Below, one piece after another: positions 63,452-64,000 of a stretch of DNA of 64,000 bases. Under the pieces are notes generated by a model, which saw nothing but the letters and a program-made list of their open reading frames with translations, searched no databases and was not told the DNA's origin. The stretch covers positions 124,001-188,000 of the forward strand of contig NZ_ML133697.1 in NCBI RefSeq assembly GCF_003985155.1. Direction: 5' to 3'. Source of the stretch: Rhizobium vallis (GTDB lineage Bacteria; Pseudomonadota; Alphaproteobacteria; Rhizobiales; Rhizobiaceae). The position numbers were made by a program, and so were the translations under genes. Numbering within the stretch: position 1 is the first letter of the stretch; every line of letters begins with the position of its first letter.

Positions 63452-63581
63452 TCAGTTTCCGGCCGGACGCCTCAAGCGCCGGCCGGATTTTCGCCGGACC
63501 GCGGCACTCTCCGAAAGGGGAGGCTGATGCGGTCCACATTTGTTTGCCGATTGCACCCGGAAAAGAAAAAGGAAGAGGACA

Positions 63582-64000
63582 ATGGCACAGGAAAGAAGGC
63601 CGCAGCGGGAAGACCGCCAGAGCCGTGAAGAGCGCGATAGCGAATTCGTCGACAAGCTTGTCGCGATCAACCGCGTCGCCAAGGTCGTCAAGGGCGGCCG
63701 TCGTTTCGGTTTCGCAGCACTCGTCGTCGTTGGCGACCAGAAGGGCCGCGTCGGCTTCGGCCATGGCAAGGCACGTGAAGTGCCGGAAGCCATCCGCAAG
63801 GCAACCGAAGCCGCCAAGCGCGAACTGATCTTCGTACCGCTGCGTGACGGCCGTACGCTGCATCACGACGTTCATGGCCGCCATGGCGCCGGCAAGGTTC
63901 TGCTGCGTTCGGCCAAGGTCGGTACCGGCATCATCGCCGGCGGTCCGATGCGCGCCGTATTCGAAACGCTCGGCATGCACGACGTCGTCGCCAAGTCGAC
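63582..64000 (+). CDS. rpsE: 30S ribosomal protein S5, cut by the right window edge
   Basis: About 139 codons are present with no stop before base 64000. The N-terminal extension is basic and Arg/Glu-rich. The double-stranded-RNA-binding domain contains [18 protein letters not shown], and the C-terminal fold contains [14 protein letters not shown]5 helps decoding accuracy and unwinding at the mRNA entry. GGAAGAGGACA precedes the ATG. Confidence 0.97.
   Translation, partial: MAQERRPQREDRQSREERDSEFVDKLVAINRVAKVVKGGRRFGFAALVVVGDQKGRVGFGHGKAREVPEAIRKATEAAKRELIFVPLRDGRTLHHDVHGRHGAGKVLLRSAKVGTGIIAGGPMRAVFETLGMHDVVAKS

Noticed and set aside
63582-64000. rpsE as a truncated gene
   Set aside because: The frame is open to the window edge; the loss is due to the cut, not a mutation.

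Overview
The window is alphaproteobacterial chromosomal core sequence, most likely Rhizobium (R. etli / R. leguminosarum group) or a close Rhizobiaceae relative. The evidence is the paired response regulators DivK-PleD, the L33 / RNase R / TopA / DprA / PlsY neighbourhood, the high-GC codon use, an RNase E with a large acidic insertion in its S1 domain, and the gene order tRNA-Tyr, tRNA-Gly, tuf ... tRNA-Trp, secE, nusG, rplKAJL, rpoBC, rpsLG, fusA, tuf, S10-spc. No insertion sequence, prophage, CRISPR array or rRNA operon is visible. Species naming is inference.

Layout. (1) 1-2533: 5' part of a DNA polymerase IV gene (runs off the left edge), a GNAT acetyltransferase, a HAD-like phosphatase and a DUF3572 protein. 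(2) 2667-5345: divK-pleD, then a gene-free stretch holding a candidate structured small RNA, then rpmG. (3) 5439-16709, all minus strand: a tightly packed series transcribed pyrB, dihydroorotase-like gene, plsY, dprA, topA, rnr, DUF983 gene, then an MFS transporter. Several start and stop codons overlap. The dihydroorotase-like protein has lost most of its metal ligands and is probably a non-catalytic partner of PyrB. (4) 16888-27591: an AidB-type acyl-CoA dehydrogenase, rne (minus, with a long leader), and on the plus strand a peptidoglycan amidase, penicillin-binding protein 1A and prfB with its programmed +1 frameshift. (5) 27647-33828: accessory or poorly known genes (hydrolase, secreted proteins, a protease-inhibitor-like protein, small membrane proteins) around nadK, tRNA-Thr and rlmB. 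(6) 33931-64000: the translation/transcription core. It comprises tRNA-Tyr/tRNA-Gly/tuf, a nucleotide-sugar-epimerase-like gene, tRNA-Trp, secE-nusG, rplKA, rplJL, rpoBC, rpsL-rpsG-fusA-tuf, then the S10 operon (rpsJ to rpsQ) and spc operon (rplN to rpsE, cut by the right edge).

The right half is a near-complete set of highly expressed genes for ribosome and RNA polymerase assembly, with two apparently identical tuf copies 19.2 kb apart. The most interesting items are not large new gene systems. They are (a) the structured RNA candidate at about 4893-5079 with mutually exclusive pairings, (b) the apparently dead dihydroorotase beside pyrB, (c) RNA hairpins at operon junctions (rplL-rpoB, rpsQ-rplN, rpmG leader, rplJ leader, rne leader), and (d) several small membrane or secreted proteins. 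I see no convincing evidence for a wholly new multi-gene system here.
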